A stretch of 64,000 bases of DNA from Gemmobacter lutimaris (GTDB lineage: Bacteria; Pseudomonadota; Alphaproteobacteria; Rhodobacterales; Rhodobacteraceae), in contig NZ_QXXQ01000008.1 in assembly GCF_003570715.1 (NCBI RefSeq), forward strand, positions 1 through 64,000, in the 5' to 3' direction. The position numbers and the translations under genes are program-made. Under the pieces are notes generated by a model. The model made no database searches. It saw only the letters and a program-made list of their open reading frames with translations, and was not told the DNA's origin. Below are positions 9,923 to 18,839 of the stretch, one piece after another. Position 1 is the first letter of the stretch. Each line of letters starts with the position of its first letter.

Positions 9923-10825
9923 ATGATTGGTCTTTCGATGCGCCACCTGCGCTACTTCGATGCGCTCGCCCAGAACGGTCATTTCGGCCGTGCCGCCGAG
10001 GCTTGTGCCATCTCGCAACCCGCGCTGTCGCTTCAGATCAAGGAACTTGAGGAAATTCTTGGAACCCCGCTGGTCGAACGCGGGGCGCGGCGCATCCGGC
10101 TGACGGCCCTTGGTGAGGAATTCGCTGGCCGTGTGCGCGATATTCTGCGGGCGGTGGATGAACTTGGGGCATTGGCGCGGGCCTCGCAGGGGCCGCTGGT
10201 GGGGCAATTGCGCATCGGCGTCATTCCAACCGTTGCCCCCTATCTGCTGCCCGCCGTCATCAAGGCGCTGTCCGCCGCCTTTCCGGGGATTGACCTGCGC
10301 CCGCGTGAGGCGGTGACCCAGCGTCTGATCGAGGATCTGGCCGAGGGCCGCATGGATGCCGCCATTGTGGCCCTTCCGGTCTCGGAACCCTTTCTGCATG
10401 AGGAGGCACTGTTTGACGAGGAATTCGTGCTGGTCCGCGCGCTGGAGGATGCCGAGAAGCCGGTTCCCAAACCCGAAAAGCTGCGTGAAATGCGGCTTTT
10501 GCTGCTGGAAGAGGGGCACTGCTTCCGTGATCAGGCGCTTTCGTTCTGCAACATGGCCTCGCCCGCGCCGCGCGACCTGATGGAAGGCAGTTCACTTTCG
10601 ACTCTGGTGCAGATGGTCGGGGCCGGGATCGGGGTGACCTTGATCCCGGAAATGGCGGTGCAGATCGAAACCCGCTCGGCCGCCGTGTCACTGGCGCGCC
10701 TGTCTGACCCGCGCCCGCGCCGCACCATCGGCATGGTCTGGCGCAAGACGAATCCGCTGGCCGCGCAACTCCTGCACATTGCTGCCATTCTGCGCGAGGT
10801 TGAGGCTACGCGAGACCAAACATGA
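9923..10825 (+). CDS. oxyR: hydrogen peroxide-sensing LysR regulator OxyR
   Basis: 300 residues from the ATG at 9923. The helix-turn-helix is at about 18-50 (FGRAAEACAISQPALSLQI). The redox motif GHCFRDQALSFC places the two cysteines at 200 and 209, matching the spacing of the sensing pair C199/C208 in Escherichia coli OxyR. Oxidation by H2O2 forms a disulfide and switches on katG, which is divergent. Neither possible start has a strong ribosome-binding site; the ATG at 9938 (MRHLRYF) fits the family N-terminus better and would shorten it by five residues. A terminator follows at once. Confidence 0.95.
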   Translation: MIGLSMRHLRYFDALAQNGHFGRAAEACAISQPALSLQIKELEEILGTPLVERGARRIRLTALGEEFAGRVRDILRAVDELGALARASQGPLVGQLRIGVIPTVAPYLLPAVIKALSAAFPGIDLRPREAVTQRLIEDLAEGRMDAAIVALPVSEPFLHEEALFDEEFVLVRALEDAEKPVPKPEKLREMRLLLLEEGHCFRDQALSFCNMASPAPRDLMEGSSLSTLVQMVGAGIGVTLIPEMAVQIETRSAAVSLARLSDPRPRRTIGMVWRKTNPLAAQLLHIAAILREVEATRDQT

Positions 10826-10849
10826 CTCTGGAAAGCAATTAATTGGAGA

Positions 10850-10875
10850 AAAGCGACATAATACGTCGCTTTTTT
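10850..10875 (+). terminator. rho-independent terminator of oxyR
   Basis: AAAGCGAC (10850-10857), a 7-nt loop, and GTCGCTTT (10865-10872) form an 8-bp stem running into TTTTTT on the plus strand. It lies 25 bp after the oxyR stop. Confidence 0.9.
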
Positions 10876-11152
10876 CCGCGTTGGGGTGGACACTCGCAGG
10901 CAGGTTTCCTAGTCAGGCATCTCGGAAACGTGAAGGAAGAGTATGTTCGACAGGACCATGGTTTCGGTGAACCTCCATGCGCTTGGCCAAAGGGCAATCC
11001 CATGGACCACCGCCCGGAGCTTGCAGACAGGATCACGGTTGCGAACGGCCTGAACCGCATGTGGCAGGTCAGGCATCTTTCCGCCGCATGGCGTTCTGAT
11101 GCGCGGACAAGCGCATATTACGATACATTCATATCACGAGAGGAGGCAGGTC
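10876..11152. other. leader of the BCCT gene; no gene seen
   Basis: About 280 bp without a convincing gene. A 105-codon open frame across it has no ribosome-binding site and no recognisable protein. Near the 3' end, TTCTGA, a 16-bp gap and TATTAC (about 11093-11120) could be a weak promoter. AGGAGG at 11141-11146 is the ribosome-binding site of the transporter. Confidence 0.4.
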
Positions 11153-12793
11153 ATGGCTGAGTCCGACGATACGCAAGGCATACCCGCGCCCGAGGGTGCG
11201 ACAGAGATCATCGACACCGAATACGAGATCGGGCAACACAATATCGAGGGCAGTCTTGGCCCTTTCGGTTTCGACATCCATAATCCGGTTTTCGGGGTTT
11301 CGGCCATTGCGGTCGTGGCCTTCGTCTTTTACGCCCTTGCGCTGCCGGAACAGGCAGGCGCGGCCTTCGGCTGGCTGCGGCCGTGGCTGACCTCGACCTT
11401 CGACTGGTTTTTCCTGATCGCCGCGAACATCTTCGTGCTGTTCTGCCTTGTGCTGATCGTCAGCCCCTGGGGCAATGTTCGCCTGGGCGGGCGCGATGCG
11501 ACGCCGGATTACAGCTATACTGGCTGGTTCGCCATGCTGTTCGCCGCAGGTATGGGCATCGGGCTGATGTTCTTCGGCGTGCTGGAGCCGGTCTATCACA
11601 TGGCGATTTCCGCACCGCTGGGCACGCCCTCGCCCTTTGACGCAGCGGGCAACCTGATCCCGGAGAACGTGGACCGCGCGAAGGCGATGGGCCTTGCCGC
11701 GACGATCTATCACTGGGGTCTGCACCCTTGGGCGATCTATGCCGTGGTTGCGCTGGCGCTGGCGCTGTTTTCCTTCAACAAGGGGCTGCCGCTGACCATC
11801 CGCTCCGCCTTTTACCCGATCTTCGGGGAAAGGATCTGGGGCTGGACCGGGCATGTCATCGACATTCTGGCGGTATTCGCTACACTTTTTGGCCTTGCCA
11901 CCAGCCTTGGTTTCGGCGCGCAACAGGCAAATGCCGGGCTGAACCATGTCTTCGGCATTCCGGTCGATACCACGGTGCAGGTCATCCTGATCACGCTGAT
12001 CACCGGCGTCGCGCTGTTTTCGGTGCTGCGCGGGCTGGATGGCGGGGTGAAGCTGCTGTCCGAAATCAACATGGGGCTGGCGGCGCTGCTGCTGCTCTTT
12101 GTGCTGCTCGCGGGGCCGACGCTGGCCATTCTGGGCGATTTCGGGCAGGGCCTTCTGGCCTATGCGCAGGATCTGGTGCCACTGTCGAACCCCTTCGGCC
12201 GCACGGATGACGATTACCGCGAGGGCTGGACTGCGTTCTACTGGGCGTGGTGGATCAGCTGGTCGCCGTTTGTCGGCATGTTCATCGCGCGGGTGTCGCG
12301 CGGTCGCACGGTGCGCGAATTCATCACCTGTGTCCTGATCATCCCCTCGCTGGTCTGCGTGCTGTGGATGGCGGTCTTCGGCGGCGTGGCGATTGATCAG
12401 GTTCTGTCGGACCCGGCATCGTCGGCGGTGAAGGCGCAGGTGATTGACAGCTATAACCCGCCGCTGTCCCTGTTCGCCATGCTGGAGGGGTTGCCGCTCA
12501 GCTCCATCACCTCGGTCATCGCCATCGTGCTGGTCATCGTGTTCTTCGTCACCTCGTCGGATTCCGGCTCGCTGGTGATCGATACGATCACGGCGGGCGG
12601 CAAGGTCGATGCGCCGGTGCCGCAGCGGGTGTTCTGGGCGACGTTTGAAGGCGCCGTGGCCATCGTGCTGCTGGTCGGTGGCGGTCTTGGTGCCTTGCAG
12701 GCCATGGTGATCTCGACCGGGCTACCTTTCACCGTGGTCCTGCTGCTGATGTGCTGGGCTGTGCTGAAGGGGCTGATGTCCGAGCCGCGCTGA
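11153..12793 (+). CDS. BCCT-family betaine/carnitine/choline transporter
   Basis: 546 residues from the ATG at 11153, chosen because AGGAGG lies 6 bp before it; an upstream ATG at 11099 has none. About twelve membrane helices. The BCCT signatures are clear: GWFAMLFAAGMGIGLMF, HWGLHPWAIYAVV and the substrate-site segment WAWWISWSPFVGMFIARVSRG with its Trp cluster. It imports quaternary ammonium compounds or ectoine-like solutes with sodium or proton coupling. There is no long regulatory C-terminal tail; it ends at SEPR. The substrate (glycine betaine, choline, carnitine or dimethylsulfoniopropionate) cannot be decided from sequence. Confidence 0.95.
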   Translation: MAESDDTQGIPAPEGATEIIDTEYEIGQHNIEGSLGPFGFDIHNPVFGVSAIAVVAFVFYALALPEQAGAAFGWLRPWLTSTFDWFFLIAANIFVLFCLVLIVSPWGNVRLGGRDATPDYSYTGWFAMLFAAGMGIGLMFFGVLEPVYHMAISAPLGTPSPFDAAGNLIPENVDRAKAMGLAATIYHWGLHPWAIYAVVALALALFSFNKGLPLTIRSAFYPIFGERIWGWTGHVIDILAVFATLFGLATSLGFGAQQANAGLNHVFGIPVDTTVQVILITLITGVALFSVLRGLDGGVKLLSEINMGLAALLLLFVLLAGPTLAILGDFGQGLLAYAQDLVPLSNPFGRTDDDYREGWTAFYWAWWISWSPFVGMFIARVSRGRTVREFITCVLIIPSLVCVLWMAVFGGVAIDQVLSDPASSAVKAQVIDSYNPPLSLFAMLEGLPLSSITSVIAIVLVIVFFVTSSDSGSLVIDTITAGGKVDAPVPQRVFWATFEGAVAIVLLVGGGLGALQAMVISTGLPFTVVLLLMCWAVLKGLMSEPR

Positions 12794-12813
12794 ACCCACG
12801 CCGGGCCGCGGTT

Positions 12814-13974
12814 TCAGCCGCGGTCCAGCACCTCCACCGAAAGGATGGTCGGCAGGTGACGGGCGATTTCCTCCCAGCTTTCGCCTTCGTCGATGCTGGC
12901 GAAGACCGAGCCGGAATTGGTGCCGAAATAGACCCCGGCGGGGTCACGCGCATCGCCCGCCATCGCCTGCCGCAGCACGGTGAAGAAACAGCCCTGTTGT
13001 GGCAGGCCTGTGCGTTGCGCCCGCCAGCTTGCCCCCGCATCGTCCGATTGCCAGACCGCCGCCGCCGCGCCGGGCGGGAAACGGCCATCACGATCCCCGT
13101 TCAGCGGCAGGGTCCACAGCCGGTTCGGATCGCGCGGGTGCACGCGGATCGGAAAGCCGAAGGTCGAGGGCAATCCTGCGGTAATGTCATCCCAGCTGCG
13201 CCCGCCATCAGGTGAACGCCAGACGCCATGGTGGTTCTGCTGATACAGCACGTCCCCCGTCCCCGGTGCGCGCATCATGTTGTGCACGCAATGGCCGATC
13301 TCGCCGCCCTGCGGTCCTGCGGGATGGTCATGCCCGGCACAGCCGCCCAGATTGGACAGGCGGTTCCGTCGCTCCCATGTCTTGCCGCCATCTTCCGAGG
13401 CAAAGACCCCGGCGGCAGAAATTCCGATCCACAGCTTTTCCGGCGCCTCCGGGTCTGACAGGATGGTATGCAGCACCAACCCCGCCGCACCGGGGTTCCA
13501 GCTTCCGGCGGAGGGGTGATTGTCCAGCCCCTCGACCAGCGCGAAACTTTGCCCGCCGTCGGTGCTGGCCAGAAGATGCGCCGGTTTGGTGCCCGCGTAA
13601 AGCGTGCCGCCCACCAGCGCCAGCGACCAGATCTGAGTTATGGTCTCGCCAAAGGGCAGAGGTTCCGGGCTCCAGCCCATCATCGCGGCAAAATCGGCAT
13701 CGCTTTCGGCCCAGCGGTCAAGCTGACCCCGGCTGAGCCGCGTCACCGTCCAGCTTTCCCCTCCGTCGAGCGACCGCCAGACCCCCGCGCCATGCCAGTC
13801 ACCACCGCCGCCCGCCCAGATCGTGCCGGTTTCAGGATCGCCGATGATATGGTTAATCGGCCAACCGTCGCAGAACGGGCCGCTAACCTGCCAAGCCCGC
13901 CGCCCCTCCTGTGATGTCAGTAGAAAGGCTCCTTTGGTGGTGCCCAGCAGAATACGAAACGGCCCTGTAGTCAT
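12814..13974 (-). CDS. Asp-box (BNR/sialidase-like) repeat protein
   Basis: 386 residues from the ATG at 13974, which has a GGGGAGG ribosome-binding site; a longer frame to 14013 does not. Six Asp-box motifs of the S-x-D-x-G-x-x-W/F form are spread through it (RSLDGGESW, ASTDGGQSF, ASEDGGKTW, RSPDGGRSW, QSDDAGASW, ASIDEGESW), giving a beta-propeller as in sialidases and the photosystem assembly factor Ycf48. The sialidase arginine triad is not evident and there is no signal peptide, so glycosidase activity is doubtful. It converges on the BCCT gene with only 20 bp between stops. Function unknown. Confidence 0.8.
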   Translation of the reverse strand: MTTGPFRILLGTTKGAFLLTSQEGRRAWQVSGPFCDGWPINHIIGDPETGTIWAGGGGDWHGAGVWRSLDGGESWTVTRLSRGQLDRWAESDADFAAMMGWSPEPLPFGETITQIWSLALVGGTLYAGTKPAHLLASTDGGQSFALVEGLDNHPSAGSWNPGAAGLVLHTILSDPEAPEKLWIGISAAGVFASEDGGKTWERRNRLSNLGGCAGHDHPAGPQGGEIGHCVHNMMRAPGTGDVLYQQNHHGVWRSPDGGRSWDDITAGLPSTFGFPIRVHPRDPNRLWTLPLNGDRDGRFPPGAAAAVWQSDDAGASWRAQRTGLPQQGCFFTVLRQAMAGDARDPAGVYFGTNSGSVFASIDEGESWEEIARHLPTILSVEVLDRG

Positions 13975-14037
13975 CGTGCGCCTCCCCGCCTGTGGGGGGA
14001 TGCTAACACGCAACCCTGTGCGGCCGAAGCGGCTTCG

Positions 14038-14898
14038 TCAGCGGGTAAAACGCAGCGGCAAGTTGAAGCTGTGGCTGTCTGCGGCAAAGCCCTTCGGCGC
14101 GGCGGGCAGGCGCCCTGCGGCCCGAACGGCCCGCATCGCCGCTTCGTCCAGCGCGGGCTGCCCCGAGGATCTGGCGATCTTCATGGCGAGCAATTGCCCC
14201 GACCGCGCAACCGTCACCTGAACCGTCACGCGCCCCACGCCGACCGATTTGCGCAGGCGGCGCTCGATCCGTGCCTGAATCGCGGCGCCCCATTGCTTTG
14301 CCAGATTGGCGGTTTGCGCTTTCGAAGGTTTGGCTGTGCCTGCGGTATCGCCACCGCCGCGACCCGCCGCCTTTTGCGACTGTCCTTGCGCGGCTTTGGT
14401 TTTCCGGGATTTTTCGGCCTTGGGTTTCGCCGCAGGTTTTTCGACCTTCGGCTGTTCTGCCTGCTTCGGCGACGGCCTCTTTGGCGCAGGTTCCCGTGCC
14501 GCAAGTGGCAATGGTGCAGCCGATGGCTTGGCCTGTTTCGGCGGTGCTTCGGGTGGTGGCAGGCTGACATCTGCGGTTGGCGGTGCCTCTGCCACAGGCT
14601 GTGCCAGCGCCAAAGGGGCAGCAAGTTGCGGTAGGGTCTCGGCTTGAGGCACTTCTGGCAGAGTGGTCTCAGGCGGCGGGGCGACGGGTGCCTCAGATTG
14701 TGCAGGCATATCGGGGGCGGTGTCCCAAGTGGCAACCAGCTCTGTCAATGCCGGATGGGCGGCGGCAATCGTCGCCGTATCCATCCCCCCTACCCCGCCC
14801 GAGCTTGCCCCCGCCACATCGGGACGCAGGGCAAAAGCCACCAGATGCAGGGCAATCGCCAACACCAGCGCCAGCGCGGCCTGCCAGCGTCCGGTCAT
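14038..14898 (-). CDS. tonB: energy-transducer TonB
   Basis: 286 residues: one N-terminal membrane anchor (residues about 6-24), a long Pro/Glu/Ala/Lys-rich periplasmic spacer (about 60-195) and a C-terminal TonB domain ending RLPAAPKGFAADSHSFNLPLRF. It carries proton-motive energy from ExbB-ExbD to the outer-membrane receptor BtuB. It is the last gene of the corrinoid operon, with an ATGA overlap to the preceding exbD, so this TonB appears dedicated to the operon's receptor. The YP motif typical of enteric TonB is not obvious, as in many alphaproteobacterial versions. Confidence 0.88.
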   Translation of the reverse strand: MTGRWQAALALVLAIALHLVAFALRPDVAGASSGGVGGMDTATIAAAHPALTELVATWDTAPDMPAQSEAPVAPPPETTLPEVPQAETLPQLAAPLALAQPVAEAPPTADVSLPPPEAPPKQAKPSAAPLPLAAREPAPKRPSPKQAEQPKVEKPAAKPKAEKSRKTKAAQGQSQKAAGRGGGDTAGTAKPSKAQTANLAKQWGAAIQARIERRLRKSVGVGRVTVQVTVARSGQLLAMKIARSSGQPALDEAAMRAVRAAGRLPAAPKGFAADSHSFNLPLRFTR

Positions 14899-15317
14899 CC
14901 CGCCTCTCCCGGACGCGCGACCAATTCGATCCGCGGGAAGCCCAGCGTCGACAGACGCGGCAACAACTGCGCCAGATCGGCAGCGGGCATGGCGGCATCG
15001 GCGCGCAGCGTCAGGTGCGGCGGGTCAGCGGCGCAATCCGTTCTGGCACAATGGTCGGCCCGCGCATCGGCAATGGCCTGCAACGCAGCCTCGTTTTCCA
15101 TCGCGCGATAGCCGATCCGGCCATCCGCCGCGAGGAACAGGGTAAATTCGCCCTGCGCTTCTGTCTCGGACAGCGCCTCTGGCGGGGTGACGGCAAAAGG
15201 TTCGGGCGCCGTCAGCCGGGCCGCGATCAGAAAGAAGATCAGCAGCAGGAAGACCACGTTGATCATCGGCAGCAGGTTTTCATCGCCACGACGGCGGGGC
15301 GGGCCCGAGAAATCCAT
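14895..15317 (-). CDS. exbD: ExbD/TolR-family protein (second copy)
   Basis: 140 residues with one N-terminal membrane helix carrying the functional aspartate region LLPMINVVFLLLIFFLIAAR and a periplasmic domain. In place of the usual MIDVVF of ExbD it reads MINVVF, so the position of the proton-conducting Asp is Asn here, while the neighbouring paralogue (15320-15697) keeps the Asp. This suggests that one of the two ExbD subunits is non-conducting. It is placed 2 bp after the other exbD and overlaps tonB by 4 bp. Confidence 0.88.
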   Translation of the reverse strand: MDFSGPPRRRGDENLLPMINVVFLLLIFFLIAARLTAPEPFAVTPPEALSETEAQGEFTLFLAADGRIGYRAMENEAALQAIADARADHCARTDCAADPPHLTLRADAAMPAADLAQLLPRLSTLGFPRIELVARPGEAG

Positions 15318-15319
15318 GG

Positions 15320-15697
15320 CTACGGCACCAGAACAAGGCGGGAAAACCCCACCGCCGCCAGACGGTCCATCACCGAGACCAGCGCCTGAAGATCGGCGCC
15401 GTCACGGGCGCGCAGCACGATCACATCCGATCCGCTTTCGGTCAGCCGGTCCAGTTCCGCAATCAGCGCCTCGGGGGTGATGGGCACACCATTCAGCCGC
15501 AATCCTGCCGGTGCAAGCTCCACCAGACGAGGCGGGCCACTATAGGCCCCCCCGGTTCCTGCCGTGGCGACGGGCAGCGCCCGATCTGTGCCGAAACGTG
15601 ACGCCAACATGAAGAACACCAGCAGCAGGAACACAACGTCGATCATCGGCGTCAGGTTAGGCCGACGGCGCGGCCTCTCCGGGCCGAAGCGGATCAT
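15320..15697 (-). CDS. exbD: ExbD/TolR-family protein (first copy)
   Basis: 125 residues; the N-terminal helix LTPMIDVVFLLLVFFMLASR keeps the conserved aspartate of the proton channel. The C-terminal periplasmic part (LAPAGLRLNGVPITPEALIAEL, VIVLRARDGADLQALVSVMD) is a normal ExbD fold. With ExbB it forms the proton-driven motor for TonB. It overlaps exbB by 4 bp (ATGA). Together with the next gene it gives two different ExbD chains in one operon. Confidence 0.92.
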   Translation of the reverse strand: MIRFGPERPRRRPNLTPMIDVVFLLLVFFMLASRFGTDRALPVATAGTGGAYSGPPRLVELAPAGLRLNGVPITPEALIAELDRLTESGSDVIVLRARDGADLQALVSVMDRLAAVGFSRLVLVP

Positions 15698-16362
15698 TCC
15701 GCGGCCTGCCGTAGCTTCGGCGCGGCGGGGGCGCCATGCAGGATCTGCGTCGCCGCATCCTCCATGTCATGCCGCAGCGCATCGACCACGCTGTCGAACC
15801 ATGTCAGCGCCACCTGAGCGGGGATTGCGACTGCCATGCCTGCGGCTGTGGTCAGCAGCGCCTCCCAGATACCGCCGGCCAGCGTGGCGGGATCGGCGCG
15901 GCTACCCGCCTCTTGCAGTGCCTGAAACGCCGCGATCATGCCGGTCACGGTGCCCAGCAGCCCCAGCAGCGGCCCGATGGTCGAGGCAAGCTCCAGACCG
16001 CGCATCCCTGCGCGCGCCTGTGCCAGCAACTTGCGCGCGACCCGTGCGGTTTCCGCCTCGGCCGCCTCGCGGTCCAGCGCGGGGTTCTGCGCCGCGCGCA
16101 TCGCCGCCAGCGCCAGTTGCGCGCGCAGCGAGCCGCGCCCGTCCAGCAGCGCCATTGCCGCCTCGCGCTGCCCGGCATGCCAGAGCCGCAGCGCCTCGGC
16201 CGTGCGGCGCCCGCCGGACCATGCCCCGAAAGACAGAAGTCGCATGATCTTCCACAGGATCAGCGCCAGCGCCAGCACCGACAGAACGGCGATGGCCCAC
16301 ATGGCGGGGCCACCCATCGTGATGAAGGAAATCAGCGTGGGGACGGGTTCCTGACCGGACAT
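15694..16362 (-). CDS. exbB: ExbB/TolQ/MotA-family proton channel protein
   Basis: 222 residues with three membrane segments: about 18-38, 122-145 (GLELASTIGPLLGLLGTVTGMIAAF) and 167-187 (EALLTTAAGMAVAIPAQVAL). The last two carry the conserved Gly/Thr residues that line the ExbB channel. It scaffolds the ExbD subunits and powers TonB. It starts 85 bp after cbiZ and overlaps the first exbD by 4 bp. Its place in a riboswitch-led operon points to corrinoid rather than iron transport. Confidence 0.93.
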   Translation of the reverse strand: MSGQEPVPTLISFITMGGPAMWAIAVLSVLALALILWKIMRLLSFGAWSGGRRTAEALRLWHAGQREAAMALLDGRGSLRAQLALAAMRAAQNPALDREAAEAETARVARKLLAQARAGMRGLELASTIGPLLGLLGTVTGMIAAFQALQEAGSRADPATLAGGIWEALLTTAAGMAVAIPAQVALTWFDSVVDALRHDMEDAATQILHGAPAAPKLRQAAE

Positions 16363-16447
16363 CGGTATTCCCTCAACTCTGCGGCAGCTGCGTCATGGTT
16401 AGCAAAAATCCGGCCCCGGCGAAAGCGCGGGCGCCCGGCGGGTGGGT

Positions 16448-17116
16448 TCACGGCGGATAACCATCGGCCACACCGCCATTTTCGGCGATCCAGTCTGCCG
16501 CCCCTGCGGCCACGGCATCGCGCACGGCACGGCCTGTTGCCTCGCCAAGCGCGGTGTGCAGCCCGGCGAAGCGAGTTTGGCCGGGCAGGCAGGCCAGCGC
16601 GATGCAATCCGTGCCGGTGCCCGTGGCGCGGGCACCATTGCCAAGGCGCAAGCCGCTGTCCATCACCGCCGCCGTGCGAGCCTCGGCCGCGATGGTCAGC
16701 GCCTCAAGCTGCGCGGTTTCGGTTAGCCCGGCATTGATGACAACGGCGAGATTGATGGTGCCGGCCGGTGCCGGCGGCCTCCCGCGCCGCGCCCCCACCG
16801 CCTCGGCATTTCCAAGGCCGACGGTGGCAATACAGGTGACGGCGATGCCCTCCACCTCCACACGCATCTGAAAGTGACGCCCGATGTCGCGCGAGGTCAG
16901 CATACCGATGTCGCCCGTCGCCCCCTGCCTTGCCATTTCGGCTGCGAACCAGCGGTCCACGTCAAGATCGGGGGTCAGATCGGCATTGCGCACCTCGCGC
17001 CACAGGATGCGGCGGGCGGTGGCAAAGCCGGGTCGCCAGGGCGCGAAGCTGAGCACGCGCATCTCCTGCCCCAGATCGGCAATCAGCCAGGGCCGGGCGA
17101 GCGTCAGCGTGATCAT
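16448..17116 (-). CDS. cbiZ: adenosylcobinamide amidohydrolase CbiZ
   Basis: 222 residues. The signature run GTINLAVVINAGLTETAQLEA near 119-139 and ATGTGTDCIALACL near 163-176 identify CbiZ. The enzyme removes the aminopropanol arm of adenosylcobinamide to give adenosylcobyric acid, and in some relatives also cleaves pseudocobalamin, so imported incomplete or foreign corrinoids can be rebuilt into usable B12. It overlaps the ATPase gene by 4 bp. Its presence means the operon salvages corrinoids rather than only importing cobalamin. Downstream genes for re-assembly are not in this window. Confidence 0.92.
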   Translation of the reverse strand: MITLTLARPWLIADLGQEMRVLSFAPWRPGFATARRILWREVRNADLTPDLDVDRWFAAEMARQGATGDIGMLTSRDIGRHFQMRVEVEGIAVTCIATVGLGNAEAVGARRGRPPAPAGTINLAVVINAGLTETAQLEALTIAAEARTAAVMDSGLRLGNGARATGTGTDCIALACLPGQTRFAGLHTALGEATGRAVRDAVAAGAADWIAENGGVADGYPP

Positions 17117-17856
17117 TGCGACACCGTGGCAAGCGGCTGAAAGCTGGGGCCTTCGGGCGTGTCGGCGCGGTGGGCGATGATGTCAAAGACTCCGGCCAGC
17201 AGGTCGGGGGTCAGCACGGTTTCCGGCGGGCCATCAGCCACCAGAGCGCCCCTGTGCAGCACCAGAAGCCGGGTGCAATGCCGTGCCGCCAGCCCGAGAT
17301 CGTGTAGCGAGACCACGATCCCGCGCCCCTCGTCCGCCAGCGCGCGCAAGACCCGCATGCTGCGGATCTGCTGCGCGGGGTCAAGGCCCGCAACGGGTTC
17401 ATCCGCCATCAGAAGCGGCGTGTCCTGTGCCAGTGCGCGCGCCAGCAGAACCCGCGCCTGTTCGCCGCCCGACAGCGCGGTGGCCACCCGGTCGCGGTAA
17501 GTTTCCAGACCCATGCGGGCCATGGCGGCTGCGACCGAGGGGTGATCCTCGGCCCGGCCCCGTGCCATGGCGCCAAGCGACACCAGATGCGCCACACTGA
17601 CCGGCCATGCGATCTCGCGCGCCTGCGGCAGCCAGGCGACACGGGCAGCGCGGTCGGCGGCGCGCAGACGGGCAAGCGAGCTTTGGCCCGAAGCCGGCAC
17701 CAGCCCCAGCGCTGCGCGCATCAGCGTGGATTTCCCCGCCCCGTTCGGCCCCAGCAGGCCCACACATTCACCCGGCTCGATCGACAGGGAAATGTCACGC
17801 AATACGGGGGTGTCATTGCGTGACAGGCTCAGATGATCCAGCGTCAAAAGGCTCAT
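17113..17856 (-). CDS. btuD: corrinoid ABC transporter ATP-binding protein
   Basis: 247 residues with Walker A GPNGAGKST near 36-44, the signature LSGGEQAR near 127-134, Walker B LLMADEPVAGLDP near 148-160 and the switch histidine in VSLHDLGLAARH. It is of the FecE/BtuD type and energises import through the permease encoded upstream. Overlaps of 4 bp on both sides (btuC, cbiZ) show tight coupling. Sequence alone would also allow haem or siderophore transport; the riboswitch and CbiZ decide for corrinoids. Confidence 0.92.
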   Translation of the reverse strand: MSLLTLDHLSLSRNDTPVLRDISLSIEPGECVGLLGPNGAGKSTLMRAALGLVPASGQSSLARLRAADRAARVAWLPQAREIAWPVSVAHLVSLGAMARGRAEDHPSVAAAMARMGLETYRDRVATALSGGEQARVLLARALAQDTPLLMADEPVAGLDPAQQIRSMRVLRALADEGRGIVVSLHDLGLAARHCTRLLVLHRGALVADGPPETVLTPDLLAGVFDIIAHRADTPEGPSFQPLATVSQ

Positions 17857-18839
17857 GTCTGCCCTCTCATGCGCCAGATCAGATGCAGAAACACCGGCGC
17901 GCCAACCAGTGCCATCAGGACACCGAGCTTCAGGTCGCGCCCCGACAGGATGACCCGCACGCCGATGTCGGCAGCCAGCACCAGTGCCGCGCCACCCAAG
18001 GCGGCGGCAGGCAGCAACCGCGACGGCCGCCCGCCAACCGCCCCTCGCAGCAGATGCGGCACCACCAGCCCGACGAAGCCCACGGCCCCCGCGACCGCCG
18101 TGGCGGCGCCGACCGAGGCCGCGACGCCGGTCACCACCATCAGCCGCAGGCGGCGCAGGTCGGTCCCCATGGCGGCGGCGGCATCTTCGCCCAGCGTCAG
18201 CGCCTCCAGCCCCCGGCCGGTATTCGCCAGCGCCAGCCAGCCGACAGCCATGACCGGCAGCGCGATCCAGACGTGGGCAAAGCTGCGATCGGCCAGCGAC
18301 CCCATCATCCAGAACACGATTTCATTGGCGGCAAAGGGATTGGGTGACAGGTTCAGCACAAGCGAGGTCATCGCCGCCGCCAACGCAGACAGGGCCACCC
18401 CGGCGAGGATCAGCCCCAGCGCCCCCCCACCCTGCCCTGCAAGCAGCAGGATCAACAGCACACCGGCCAGCGCACCCAGCAGCGCCGCCATCGGCAGTGC
18501 AAGCGTGAAGGCTGCCGCGAGCCCGGTCTGCAAGGCCAGAACTGCCCCCAGCGCGGCCGAGGCCGATACGCCGATCAGCCCCGGTTCGGCCAACGGATTG
18601 CGCAGCAACCCCTGCATTGCAGCCCCCGACAGCCCGAGGCTCACACCCACCATCACTGCCAGCAGGGCGCGTGGCAGGCGGATTTCCCGCATCACGAGCG
18701 TCAGCGGTCCGCCATCGCCGAAAACCAGCGCCCGGAAGGACTCACCCGGACCTGCGGCTGCAACGCCCGTCACCAGCGAGGCAAGGAAAAGCAGCATGAC
18801 CAGCACGGTCAGCAGGGTCAGCAGCCGCGAAAAGCTCAT
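17853..18839 (-). CDS. btuC: corrinoid ABC transporter permease, FecCD/BtuC family
   Basis: 328 residues, about nine to ten membrane helices. The family motifs PRALLAVMVGVSLGLSGAAMQGLLRNPLAEPGLIG (near 53-87) and GFVGLVVPHLLR (near 268-279) are intact. It forms the inner-membrane channel for corrinoids delivered by the binding protein. It overlaps btuF by 4 bp at its start and btuD by 4 bp at its end. Confidence 0.93.
   Translation of the reverse strand: MSFSRLLTLLTVLVMLLFLASLVTGVAAAGPGESFRALVFGDGGPLTLVMREIRLPRALLAVMVGVSLGLSGAAMQGLLRNPLAEPGLIGVSASAALGAVLALQTGLAAAFTLALPMAALLGALAGVLLILLLAGQGGGALGLILAGVALSALAAAMTSLVLNLSPNPFAANEIVFWMMGSLADRSFAHVWIALPVMAVGWLALANTGRGLEALTLGEDAAAAMGTDLRRLRLMVVTGVAASVGAATAVAGAVGFVGLVVPHLLRGAVGGRPSRLLPAAALGGAALVLAADIGVRVILSGRDLKLGVLMALVGAPVFLHLIWRMRGQT

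Noticed and set aside
10843-11160. Small open frame between oxyR and the BCCT gene
   Set aside because: It begins inside the oxyR terminator and has no ribosome-binding site or family resemblance.
12806-12823. CCGCGG-CCGCGG stem between the BCCT and Asp-box genes as a terminator
   Set aside because: The stem is only 6 bp, has no T-run and overlaps the stop codon of the Asp-box gene.
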